Source: Carya illinoinensis
Taxonomy: Eukaryota > Streptophyta > Magnoliopsida > Fagales > Juglandaceae
Assembly (NCBI RefSeq): GCF_018687715.1
Contig: NC_056761.1
Coordinates: 19,618,001-19,682,000, forward strand
Length of the DNA: 64,000 bases
Reading direction: 5' to 3'
This document shows, one piece after another, positions 44,618 to 55,485 of the stretch. The translations under genes were made by a program, and so were the position numbers. How positions within the stretch are numbered: position 1 is the first letter of the stretch; each line of letters opens with the position of its first letter. The notes beneath the pieces were generated by a model that saw only the letters and a program-made list of their open reading frames with translations, ran no database searches and was not told the origin of the DNA.

Positions 44618-46169
44618 GCTTTGTCTTATTTGTAGGAACTAAGGCTCAATCCTAAACCAAAGCCAAAGCTCATCAGATAGTTAGACTAGCTACTTGGCCG
44701 AACCTTAAAAGGCCCATCTCCTAACTCATCCAAACCCTACACTACATTGAGGAGAAGTTGCAGTGACAAAATGAGAAAATTCAAGAAGGAGCTCATCTTC
44801 TAGAGGCTAGAATCACGAATAGGAGAGAAATGGTTAGAAGAGAGAGAAAAGAAGAGATTAAAGGGAGAGGGAATAAAAGGAGAGCAGGCATGCCAATGAA
44901 GGTGATCGATTCAGCACCATTCTTTGTTCTTGTTTTCACAATATACGTTGTTCTATTATTCCCTCATTAGGGTTTTTGAATCATTTTATCCAAGATGATT
45001 CAGGGCTAATCTTTGTTGCTAGGGTTGTTGGGGACAAGTATTTCTTTTACTATCTTCAAAAGTTATTTGTTGCTGATACACTTAGCTTTTACTTGTTGCT
45101 ATATTTTGTTCGTCCACTATTTACTGTCGGTTTTGGAAGGATTTCTTGTTCTTGATTTGTTGTACACTCATGGCACAACAAGACCTTAAATTAATCAAGG
45201 AACCACCAGCCTCATATTCTTGAAATGAAAGAGGATACTAATATAGCAAGGGGATATTTCTTTTGCTGCTTTAAATCTGTGTAAGAATGTTTCTTTGGTC
45301 TATGTAAGAATGTTTCTTTGGTTTTAAGTGCTAATTTCTTGATTGATTTAGCAAAAGTAGATGTGCCTAGTGACCAACAACTTGATGGTAAAGGAAACCC
45401 TAACCTTGCATCCCTAGTGTACGTTTCTAATAATTACAGTTTCGGTTTACTCCCTTTAAACTTGCTTTGTGTGTTACTTGCTTTCCCATTTACCACTTTT
45501 CAAGCATTAAGGTTGTAGACTTGGTTTTGTAAAAGCATTTTCTTAAGAGTAAATCAAGCCCCTTGCTTCAATTGATAAATCACCCAAACACCCTACATCT
45601 TGTATAAATCCAATTCATCTAACCCACTCTTTCCCTTGGTAGATTACACCAAAACCCCACTAAACAAAGGAAAAATTCTTTAACCACATTCTTCTTTCTT
45701 CTATCTGTTCTTTTTGTTACTTGTGAACTTTGCTTGACTAAGTTGAGATCGTTGTTCTTGTGGAAATGACCTTAGAACCTCCCACTGCATTTTAAATCTG
45801 CATTTATACTTGGAAGAATTATTTGAATATTATGAGTGTCTGTTGAGAGTATTGGGTATATTGTAATGTTACAAAATGAGTGGAATACAGGATGCAATAA
45901 AGATATTTTCCCATATGGAGTCTTGTAGCCATTGGTGCTCCTTCGAGGATCGGTGTATTCAGTTTCCATATGGGATGTTTTAGCCGTTGGGTCTTCTTGG
46001 GCTGTAGGACTAATGGGCTCAATTGCCATAATGGGATTTGTAGCCATTGGGTCTGCTTGAGTATTTTCAATAATAACCCCAATGGCACTGACTGATCTAG
46101 TGATGCAGAACAAATCCTTCCTCTCTTGTCCTGAAAAATCATGTCGATCCTAGCTAGCAAAAAGTTTAT
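44618..46169. other. Spacer of unclassified, possibly LTR-derived sequence
   Basis: No gene supported. The phrase (G)TAAGAATGTTTCTTTGG is directly repeated near 45281 and 45304. On the minus strand 45780-46160 gives two open frames of 113 codons in different phases with no known domain. The region contains 'GAGCCCATTAG/GACCCAATGGC' repeats of a retroelement-like kind. TPS homology begins only at about 46170. Confidence 0.4.
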
Positions 46170-46555
46170 AACTTTCAGTTATGGAAAAATCTAACAAGTA
46201 TAGTCCATGCATGTGATTGCAGGATGAGAGTCAAGTTGGCCACGATGGATCTTACATAGATTATTACATGAAAGAATACGAGGATTCTACGATCAAAGAA
46301 GTGCGAGAGAATTTTGTCGATATGATTTCAGATTCATGGAAACGCCTAAACAAGGAGTGTCTGATCTCTCCAAATCAACTTCAAGCAAAACTCAATGAGG
46401 CTTGTCTTAATATGGCAAGAATGCTGCCCTTGTTGTATAGTTGACGACAACCATGACCTCCCAAGCCTCGAGGAACATATGAAATTTATGAAATTGTGCC
46501 TAGCTATTTAGGGTATCCTAAAGCAGAGAAAAATAAAATCCAAGCTTTCTGCTTG
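46170..46555 (+). pseudogene. Terpene synthase last-exon copy, truncated
   Basis: From 46225 the sequence matches exon 7 of the TPS gene at 17333: [55 protein letters not shown] two-base deletion after the TTG TAT AGT codons creates a TGA at 46442-46444. Similarity also covers about 50 bases of the preceding intron with its TGATTGCAG acceptor and, downstream, the 3' UTR to about 46555 (AATCCAAGCTTTC). It is thus a genomic copy, not a retrocopy. Exons 1-6 are absent from the window, so this is the remnant of a second TPS-g gene in the same orientation. Confidence 0.9.
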
Positions 46556-48040
46556 ATTAGTTGCTATAAACATGCATACATATATATGGTTTTGGAAACA
46601 AATATGGTTTTGACCATATATACAGCTTAATTCCATGAAGTAAAATTAGTTATTAAACTCAAAAATTCCTTTTATCATGTAGAATTTTTATATGTTCATA
46701 GTTTGAATGATTGAGTAGCACACGAGTGTTTTGTTTCATTTAATAAGTGCCACTATATAACAGTTTTAGTTTGGAGAGGCTTTATTTTTAATAAATTATT
46801 TTGAATTTTCAAAAATATTATAGAATCTTTTATATCTAGTGCATGCTAAAATATAACCATTTTAAGGTTAGTAGCATTCAATTCTTGTAACTTAAAAAAT
46901 CCTAGAGGGACGGGTTATGTTGCAATTAATTATTAATTAAAATTTGTACCTTTCCACCTACAAAGATTAGATATGGCTTAAAATTATTTGAGTTAAGGTA
47001 ATTTCTTAGCTTTCGAAAAATAATAGAAAAAATGTTGAATAAATATATTATTGAGTTAAAAAATTATTTGAATATTATTTTTATTTTAAAATTTGAAAAA
47101 CTTGCATTGTCTTTTGTGTTTTATTTGAAGTTTGGAAAAATTGTATTGAGTTTTGTGTTTTGATAATAATTAGAATAAAAAGTTAAAGATTTGAAATTGA
47201 AAAATATTTTATATTTAATTGATGTTTGGAAAGAAATTATGAAAAATTTTAAAAATATCTATTAATTAAGTACTATCCAAACAGACCCTAAATCAAAATT
47301 CTCGAATGAGCTAAAACCCCCTAATTGGATCAAATTAAGTTTCACCTTTTATCATTCATTTACATTCAATGTGCAATTAACACCTTCAAATAAACGAATG
47401 AATTATGCATGTGAATTTACTTATATTGGTCTAATGTTTAAGATTGTACTCACTGTCTTGAATATTCAAATTCCATGCGTCAATCCTGTTTCACGTGATT
47501 TTTATTATACACGTACATTGATTTAAAGGATGGTGATTAAATTATATTTAACAGAATATTTAATATCCATTTATCTACATGTATGCGCATGCTTTTTTCA
47601 ACAAACTTGCATTGAATTAACAGTTAGGAAAAATTCTAACATAACTAGATACTTAGAATCAAGCTATTATTATTCCGTGATCAGTCTTGATCTTCACCGG
47701 CCGCATGCATGCAGCTGAACGTCATGATCATAGTATTGAAAAGTCAAAAATGTACAAATTATAATTTCAGACTTGCATGCTATCTAAAAGGAAGCCATTG
47801 TAATCCTGCTTTCCAACTATACCGCTAACGACAAGGAAAATGGCCGGCTATTTTCTTTTTTCTTTTCAATTTTTTTTTTTTTTAAATCTATCATAATAGA
47901 TCTTGTTTTAAACGATTTGATAGATGAGAGACCGAGTGGAGTTAAAGTTTCAATTGGTAAAGTCTTCTTGTTAAAACTTAGATTCAATTAAAATATAAGA
48001 GAGATAAATATATTAAGTGAATTTTATATCATAATTTAAA
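46556..48040. other. AT-rich spacer with a MITE end
   Basis: No gene. CTATCCAAACAGACCCT at 47273-47289 matches the right end of the GTTTGGATA MITE. A degraded left arm may start near 46970. Otherwise A/T-rich. Confidence 0.45.
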
Positions 48041-48190
48041 AAAATGATATTTAATACATAAGTACCGTGTAATTTTTTTAAAAAAATGAATAAATATGAG
48101 ATCTATATGAGAAAAATTAATTTTTTAATAGTAAATCTCGCTCTTTTTTTTTTAAAAATAATTATACGGTATTTATCTACTTCACAACTA
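48041..48190. mobile_element. Hairpin MITE, copy F
   Basis: AAATGATATTTAATACATAA, TTTTTTTAAAAAAATGAATA, ATATGAGATCTATATGAG, centre AAAATTAATTTTTTAATAG, TCTCGCTCTTTTTTTTT, ACGGTATTTATCTACTTC. The arms pair over most of their length. Same family as copies A-E. Confidence 0.8.
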
Positions 48191-48849
48191 TATATAACAT
48201 TACACCATAATTTATATGGATATTAATCAATATTATAGAATTTACTTTAATTAGGTGTCTTTCTTTTTCACGTATTATTTCGTGATGATAGAAAATAAGA
48301 CTCTTACCATTATTTCTACTCACCAACTTTTTTGTGTTTATAAAGATCATATGTCAAATTAGTCATGTTAACCCAATTAAGAATCAAAGTGACATCTCTA
48401 CTAGTCCCTCCAGCTGCCTCTTAACGCTAAGTACCATTCACGTACGTACGTATAACGAGTTTTAAATTGACATTAAAATAAACAAAATTTAATAAAAATA
48501 ATAAACATTAAATTCTCGTACGTACGCTAACTATTCTTGACTTTACATTTGGTCTCATTGTTTTTACTCAAACAAGCATGAAACTTACGATTATGTACTT
48601 GCCTATAGGTCGTGTTGAGATAATCTTCTACATATCAATTAGAACCATCATGCCTTCTTTCGTGCATCAATATGTATGTATTTATAATTAGTGTATGTTC
48701 TTTTAAATTAATAATACAATTAGTGTATGTTCTTTTAAAGAGCCGAGAGGGTCAGTGGCGAAATCACAAATTTAGCTTTGGAGGGGCCAAACTTATATGA
48801 TGATGATTAGTTGATTGTACATTTAAATTTATATGTAAATATATTATCA
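48191..48849. other. AT-rich spacer, repeat end near 48750
   Basis: No gene. A 22-base phrase, TTAGTGTATGTTCTTTTAAA, is directly repeated at 48691 and 48720. GGTCAGTGGCGAAATCACAA at 48749 resembles an end seen in hAT-like repeats, cut by the copia element that follows. Confidence 0.4.
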
Positions 48850-49114
48850 AAGTGAAGAAAACCTAGAACATTCTTATATTGAATAATACGAAAATGTTAA
48901 AATGTTCTGATTAAGTCCGGAAAATAAAATACAAGTATTTATACTAAGGCTCAAAATAGAATACAGCTCGAAGAATAAACAAATGAAAAAAATATAATAA
49001 TGGAAGATTACAATGAGTAGCATGTGCAGAGCACGTGTAAAGTAATTTTACATGTTAATACCCTCTTCAAGATGGAGAGTAAATGGAATGTACTTCCATC
49101 TTGGTGATTAAGTT

Positions 49115-49390
49115 CTAAAATTGCTGAGAGCCAAGGGGCTTAATAAGTACATCAGCAAGCTGGTGTTGGAAAGCAAGATGAAAAGTTGTGATGACTCTAG
49201 CTTGAATCTTGTCACAGATGAAATGACAGTCCAACTCAATGTACTTAGTCCTTTCATGAAAAACTGGGTTTGCAGTAATATATAATGCAGCTTGACTGTC
49301 ACAAAAGAGCTGAGCACTATGCGTATGAGATATATGAAAATCATAGAAAAGGGTTAAAATCCAAACAATTTCACATGTGGTGAAAGTCAT
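49115..49390 (-). pseudogene. Copia 2 RNase H fragment
   Basis: Minus strand: [36 protein letters not shown] and [16 protein letters not shown], the C-terminal half of copia RNase H with one of its catalytic Asp residues in CDSQAA. The upstream half is broken by stops. Confidence 0.85.
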
Positions 49391-49989
49391 GGATCGGTAT
49401 TAAGCCTTAGCTGAAGAATGACAAACAATCTATTGTTTCTTGGTTTTCCAAAAAACCAAAGAGTCACCAAGGAAAATCCAAAACCTAGTTGTGGATCTCC
49501 TGCTATCAAGGTAAGTAGCCAAATCTGAATCTGTAAAAGCCTTCAGTGTTAGTGAGGTAGCAGCTGAAAAAAATAATCCAAGACCAGGAATATTTTTAAC
49601 ATATTGTTAGACCCGATAAGCTACATATAGATGAGGTTGTATAGGTCGATCCATATACTAACTATGTCTCTGAATTAAATATGATAAATCTGGCCTTGTA
49701 ACGGTAAGGTAGAGAAGCCTACCAATCAACCTTCGAAATGCTGTTGGATTTAGTAATAAATTCCCATCATCTTTACTAAGTTTCAGATTCTACTCCATGG
49801 GAAATGAAACTGGTTTTGAAGTTAAAAAACCAACATCTTCTAAAATTTCAAGGGCATACCTGCGCTGACATAATGAAATACCAGCAGAAGATCTGGCTAC
49901 CTCCAAGCCAAAAAAAAAAAATACTTGAGAAAACCAAGATCTTTGAGTTTAAACTTGGCATCAAGTAAATTTTTTGAAATAATTGACCG

Positions 49990-50500
49990 AACCTAAATCA
50001 TTATTGGCTATCAATACGTCATCAACATAGACTAGGAGAGCAATGAAAGAATTACCAATAGACTTGGTAAAAAAGGAATAATTAGCCCTGGACTACACAA
50101 AACCCAGATCAAGAAGAGTTTAAACTTAGAGAACCACTGCCGAGATGCTTGTTTGAGACCATAAAAAGACTTGTTTAATTTACAAACTTGGGACCCCCCT
50201 TTAATGAGAAAATCAAGAGGTAACTTCATTTATACCTCTTCTAAAAGATCCCCACGCAAAAAGGCATTATTAATATCAAGTTGAATGAGATGCCGATTCT
50301 AAACAGCAGCAATAGCTAACAAGGTTCAAATAGTAGTCATCTTAGCAACAGGTGAAGGATTTTCAGAGTAATCTAAACCATCTTTTTGGGTATAACCCTT
50401 AGCAACCAGTCTTGTTTTATAGCGTTCCATAGAACCATCAACCCAATACTTGATCTTATATACTCATTTAAATCTAATGGACTATCTACTAGGAGGCAAA
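49990..50500 (-). pseudogene. Copia 2 reverse transcriptase fragment
   Basis: Minus strand: [20 protein letters not shown], then the intact [18 protein letters not shown] near 50000-50045. Upstream of it are degraded pieces of the QLDINNAFL box (about 50270). Frames are broken at several points. Confidence 0.8.
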
Positions 50501-51083
50501 GGGATAACAGTCAGGTTCAATATCCAAAGAAATAGCAAAACCAAATGATTTATGACCCGAAGACAATTGATCATAAGATATGAAATTAGATATATCATAT
50601 TTGACATTTGAAGTAAGGGAAGAAGAAATAGAACTTCCTGAAGAAAATAATTTAGAGTGTGCAGCAAAAGAATTACAAAAATAATTCTGCAAGTAACCGG
50701 AATTAACATGGGAAGATCTTCTTGGGTTTACAGAATTATTGACATTTGCAAGAAGACAATATTTCTGGTAGATCTTCTTGGGATTAATATGAGAATATCA
50801 TTTGATTCAAAATTGGGAAGATCATGTGAATCAGAAGGTATGGAAGAGTTATTATGAGAAGGTGCTATTGAAGGCACATTTATTAAATCAAGTGTTGAGG
50901 ATTTAGAAGGAACTTGAAGAGGAACTATTGAGTCCTAGAATAAATCTAAATTGGAAGAAAGAAAATGAAAGATACGTTCATGACAAACAACATGTCTTGA
51001 TACAAAACACTGATTTGGTTTCAAGTCATAGAGTTTGTAGCTTTGATACCAAAAGGGTATCCAAGGAAAACACATGTTTTGGC

Positions 51084-52092
51084 TCAAGAATCAAACTTGG
51101 TCCGAGACCTTTGAAGAGTGGAAGCAAAACATAAGTAACCAAAGGTTCTTAAGTGATCATAGGAAGGAATAATATGACACAACAACTCAAATGGAGACTT
51201 ATTTTTTAAGAGAGGTGTAGGCATTTTGTTAATTACGTATGTAAATGTTAATGCAGCATCACCCCGAAAATGAAAAGGTAAATGAGATTGGAACAACAAA
51301 ACATGAGCAATATTAAGAATATGTCACTGTTTTCTCTCTACAACAATATTTTGTTATGGAGTTTCAACACAACTATGGTAATGGATTACTCCTTTAGGAG
51401 TGAGAAATGGATATATAAAAACTTCAGTACCATAATCAATATGATTTTTTTTTTTTTTTTTTTTTTGGGTATTGAATTGAGTTTTGATCATCTTGAATAA
51501 TTTCTAGATTAAAATAGGGATGTCAAATTTACATTTAAAATCATAAACCCAAGTTGCGCTAGTACAATCATCAACAATTGTTAAAAAAAACTTGTAACCT
51601 TCAACAGTGGGTAATGAAAAAGGTCCCCAAACATCAATGTATAAGGTCAAAAGGCCAATCAAAAAGATTATTATGATTAGGGAATGGTAACTTTTTTTGT
51701 TTGGCTAATGGAAAAACAAGACAAGGGCTATTAGACATATCCAACTTAGGTATAAAATCATTCAAGAAAGACATTCTTGAAGTAGTTGGATGTCCCAATT
51801 GACTATGCCATAAATGAAACAGGGAATATTTGGAAGAATTAAAGCAAGCAGATGACAACAAAGTATTATTCAAACCATAATTTTTATTGTCAGGCAATTG
51901 TAAATGGGAACAAAGAGAGGAGCCTAGTTGTTGTAGGGTATAGAGGCCTTCTTGTTGTCTACCCAATCTAATCAGCTTCGAGGTGGTCAAGTCCTGAATG
52001 AAACACAAGTCAGAAGAAAAGAAAAAATAACAAGTGAGAAAGTTGGTAAGTTTACTAATGGAAATTAATTTGAAAGTAACAAGGGGACACAA
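51084..52092 (-). pseudogene. Copia 2 integrase region
   Basis: Minus strand: FNSSKYSLFHLWHSQLGHPT (integrase zinc-region His), CLVFPLAKQKKLPFPNHNNL, then frameshifted core segments, and LPFHFRGDAALTFTYVINKM, SPFELLCHIIPSYDHLRTFG, FGYLCFAST. A T run of about 20 (51448-51467) breaks the core. Confidence 0.8.
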
Positions 52093-52259
52093 AGAATATC
52101 GTGAAGAACAAGATGTTCAGATATAGAAATAGTGCCAATATGTGTGACAGAGACACTATTACCATTAGGTAATTTGACAGAGGTATTTACAATAGAAGTA
52201 ACAGATGTAGAGAGATCAACAGAGAGGACCATATGGTCAGTAGCCCCTGTATCAAGGAT

Positions 52260-53186
52260 CTAATCTAAATTACATGGAACAAATGAATTATGTTTGGCAG
52301 AATGAAAAATATAATGTTGAAAAGAAAGTATATCAGATAATGGATAAGATGATGAAGCTGCTGCATTGATTGCATGATTGGAATCATTAGTAGAATGTTG
52401 AAAGCCAACATTGAGCATAGACAACAATTGTTGATATTGAACCTCAGTCAAAGAAAATGGAGATAATGTTGAGGGTGAATTATCACTAAGGATAACTTGA
52501 TTGGGCAAGGACTGTTGTCGTGGCTTATGCTTGTACCCAGGTAGGAATCCATGCAATTTGTAACACTTATCAATGACATGACCAATAATTCCACAGTGCT
52601 TACAAACCGGTCTATCTTTCTTAGCAAAGGATTTTACAAATTGTCAAACATCAGAGTTAGCAACAAAAGCATGAGGACCAATAGTAAGAAAAGGAGTAAC
52701 AGAGATTTCTCTCTCCTACTCTTCCTAAAGAACAAGTGAAAAAAACCTTGTTAAGTAGAGGTATAGGCTCCATCAATAGAATTTGAGCCCTAGCCGAAGC
52801 AAAAGATTCATTAAGGCCCATAAGAAATTGAAAAATATGTTCCTGTTGAACATATGAGTTCAAAACATTCACAGCACCACACGAACAAACAGGAACTGGC
52901 TTGTAAATGACCAATTCATCCCATAGGGCTTTCAAGTGAGCGAAATAAGCACTCACTGAAAATTAACCTTGAGAGAGAGAGAGGACATAGATTTCTGGAT
53001 CTGAAAGATTCGAGGCCTAGTCTTTTGGGAGAATCTTTCCTTCAAATCGATCCAGATCTCAAAGGTAGTAAAGACATACAAAACACTAGTAAAAATTTCT
53101 AAAGAAACTAAGTTAAGGATCCAAGAAATCACCATATTATTGCAACATAACCAAGAAGAAAACAGATAAGAAGGATTGGATTGCAA
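52260..53186 (-). pseudogene. Copia 2 gag
   Basis: Minus strand in two overlapping frames: LYVFTTFEIWIDLKERFSQK, SAYFAHLKALWDELVIYKPV, VQQEHIFQFLMGLNESFASA, ILLMEPIPLLNKVF: the UBN2/retrotransposon gag domain of copia elements. A zinc-knuckle remnant (CKHCGIIGHVIDKC-like) lies at about 52560-52600. An in-frame stop lies at about 52960. Confidence 0.8.
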
Positions 53187-53362
53187 GTAGTCATCGACTA
53201 GAGAGAAGTCAAAGCTTCTCTATCTAGGAGGTGGATTAAATCTTCCTACACTTACTACTGCACCTTTTACGCTCTCAAGTTAAAAACATATATGATACTA
53301 GAATAAAAGGTTCTCTTCAACTCTTTGATCATCAACCATCTCAGCAACAACTTCACTCATCA

Positions 53363-55253
53363 ATGGATTTGGACTCTCTTATCACTCAAACTAAAGCCTT
53401 GTCATGGTATGACCTCAAACTTCATCCTGCACCAGAGTCAGCAAAAGCCATTTCAAACAAAATCTTGATTGGAAGGTTAGTAGCAAATTCGCCATTAAAC
53501 AAGTTTGCTATTCACTCATGTATTAAAGCATCAAGGAATTTCATTCAAAATTTTCTCATCGAAGACATGGAGACAAACAAGTTCATTTTCATCTTTAGAT
53601 CGCTCCAAGATAAGCTCAGAGTTCTTAATTAAGTCCCTTGAAATTTCTAAGGACATATATTAGTTCTAAAATCTTGGTCTCCATGGGCCACTCTTCAAGA
53701 AATCAATCTAAATCATGCAATTTTCTATGTGCAAATTCATGGTCTACCTCTTGACTATATAACTCTTGATAATGTTGTTGAAATTGGGAAAGCACTTGAT
53801 ATTTGATCAAGGTGGAAGAAGACCCTCTCTATGGTTTAGCCTTCAAAAAATTCATTAGAATTAAAGTTGAGATAGATGTCACTAAACCTCTCCGGCAAGG
53901 ATTTATGATGTCAAGAGAAGAAAACCATGAAATATGGGTAGCTATCAAGTATGAAAAACTGACAAACTTTTGTTATGCCCATGGAAGACTCAATCACTCT
54001 CAAGTTTTCTATGGCTATCTAATCTCAAATCCCACAAGACTCATCTACAGTCCATGGATCAGAGCTGAATACAATAGCAGCCAAGGAAACACCCAAGTTT
54101 TTCAACAAACAAATAAAGGGCAACTTGAAGAAGTACAACCAATGAAAAATACTGCCCAATTTGCACTTTTCTATAGAAAATCTAACCAAGAGAAGCAAGC
54201 AAACAACAAGAAATAAATCAATTCGCACTGAGAGGCCAGCATAATCATACCAGAGGGCAATCTGAGAGCATCTCGTCTAGCAAACCAAAAATGATACATC
54301 TCATCCCTTCTCCATCGAGTGCATAGAACCTAGGCAAAAGCTCCATGCAAATGGCCTCTGCAAGCAACCAGACACTGTTTAGCTACAATGACCCAAACAC
54401 ATTTAATTATCCACCAAGAAGAGTAAATATCTTCACTATTGAACCACCAACTGAATCCAACAACCTCACCTCATACTGCAGTCAGATCTCACATTTGTCT
54501 TCAAGTTCAGAAAATAGGTAGTAGGGGGAAATAAAAGCTACAATACAGAACATTCAAGACTTCAATTTGTCACTTGAGGCAAGTCAACTGCCATGGAAAT
54601 CTCAATGGTAGTAGATATACTCGGCAATGAAGGGATTTAAATCTCAGCAGTAAAAACATGGACTTGGACTCCACCAGGCCCATCAAAGTGAGCCCACCAT
54701 CAACTAGCCCACCATAAACTCTCCATCCCCAACTGAGACAAGGCCACTTTTTATGAGTCCACATGATTACTATGCTAGCAGATCTACTAGTAAGAACCCA
54801 ACCCAACCCCATCAATTCACACCTAAAAGACAAATGGAATTCACTAGTAATCCAAAGCCTACCAACATGGATCCAAGGCTTTCTTATTTCCCAACTGAGT
54901 GCAACCCTTCAATGGTTCAGAATTATAATCCTCCAGTTAGCTCATTTGTAGTGTTTGCTCCAAGCCCATCATCTTTCAACAACACAAAACAGAGTCAACC
55001 TTAGCTTACCATCCAAGTGATTGAAGATTCAGGCCCCCAACATGAGACTAGCCCTATGCATGTTGAATTTTCAGCAACATCTATGGAACCAACAAAAGAA
55101 ACAGAAAGCAACCCAAGAGTAACCAGCCTCACTCAAGCAAATCATCCTTTTGCGGCATTCAATTCTCAAATACAAAACCAGACTCAAGCACTCCTTCCAT
55201 CCAAAAGACATCAAGAAGTAGAATTTCTTGAAGCTCCGAAAAGAAAATCCTAA
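53363..55253 (+). pseudogene. LINE ORF1 (DUF4283 and degraded zinc knuckle)
   Basis: ATG at 53363. The DUF4283 region reads NKILIGRLVANSPLNKFAIH, IEDMETNKFIFIFRSLQDKL, and after a frameshift near 53630 TLQEINLNHAIFYVQIHGLP-like text. Then come FIRIKVEIDVTKPLRQGFMM and IWVAIKYEKLTNFCYAHGRL, the DUF4283-linked knuckle in which the second Cys is His and later ligands are lost. The distal part (54750-55253) is Pro/Gln/Ser-rich and open in one frame. ORF1 proteins bind LINE RNA. This one is interrupted near 53630 and again between 54216 and 54750. Confidence 0.75.
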
Positions 55254-55485
55254 CGTCTCATGAAAATAGAGAAAAGAGAGTCCATGGATGGTATAGCTAA
55301 AAAGCCACAATCAGAGGAATCCTCAATGGCTCTCACTCTCCTCAAAATGCACTTAGGAATAATGTGCAAAGAAAAGAAATCAAAAGGGAAAGCAAGATTC
55401 AATCTGTACAATAGGCCAACTTCACACTCCCAAGAAAAGTCCAAATGAGCTAGCAAGGCAAGCTTCAAAATGCCTCCACAACCAA

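Larger units (their letters stand above)
48850..53186 (-). mobile_element. Ty1/copia element 2, degraded
   Basis: Minus-strand copia element with gag (52260-53186), protease (DTGATDHM near 52240), GAG-pre-integrase and integrase (51084-52092), RT (about 49990-50500) and RNase H (49115-49390). After RNase H a purine-rich TTGAAGAGGGT and T-rich sequence down to about 48850 probably belong to the 3' LTR. No matching 5' LTR was found beyond 53186, where the LINE begins, so the ends are uncertain. It differs from copia 1 in all proteins. Confidence 0.85.

Noticed and set aside
45772..46160. Two overlapping 113-codon minus-strand frames next to the TPS remnant
   Set aside because: I looked for TPS exon 6 or another gene here and found no family match. 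The phases differ and the text is repeat-like, so it was recorded only as spacer.
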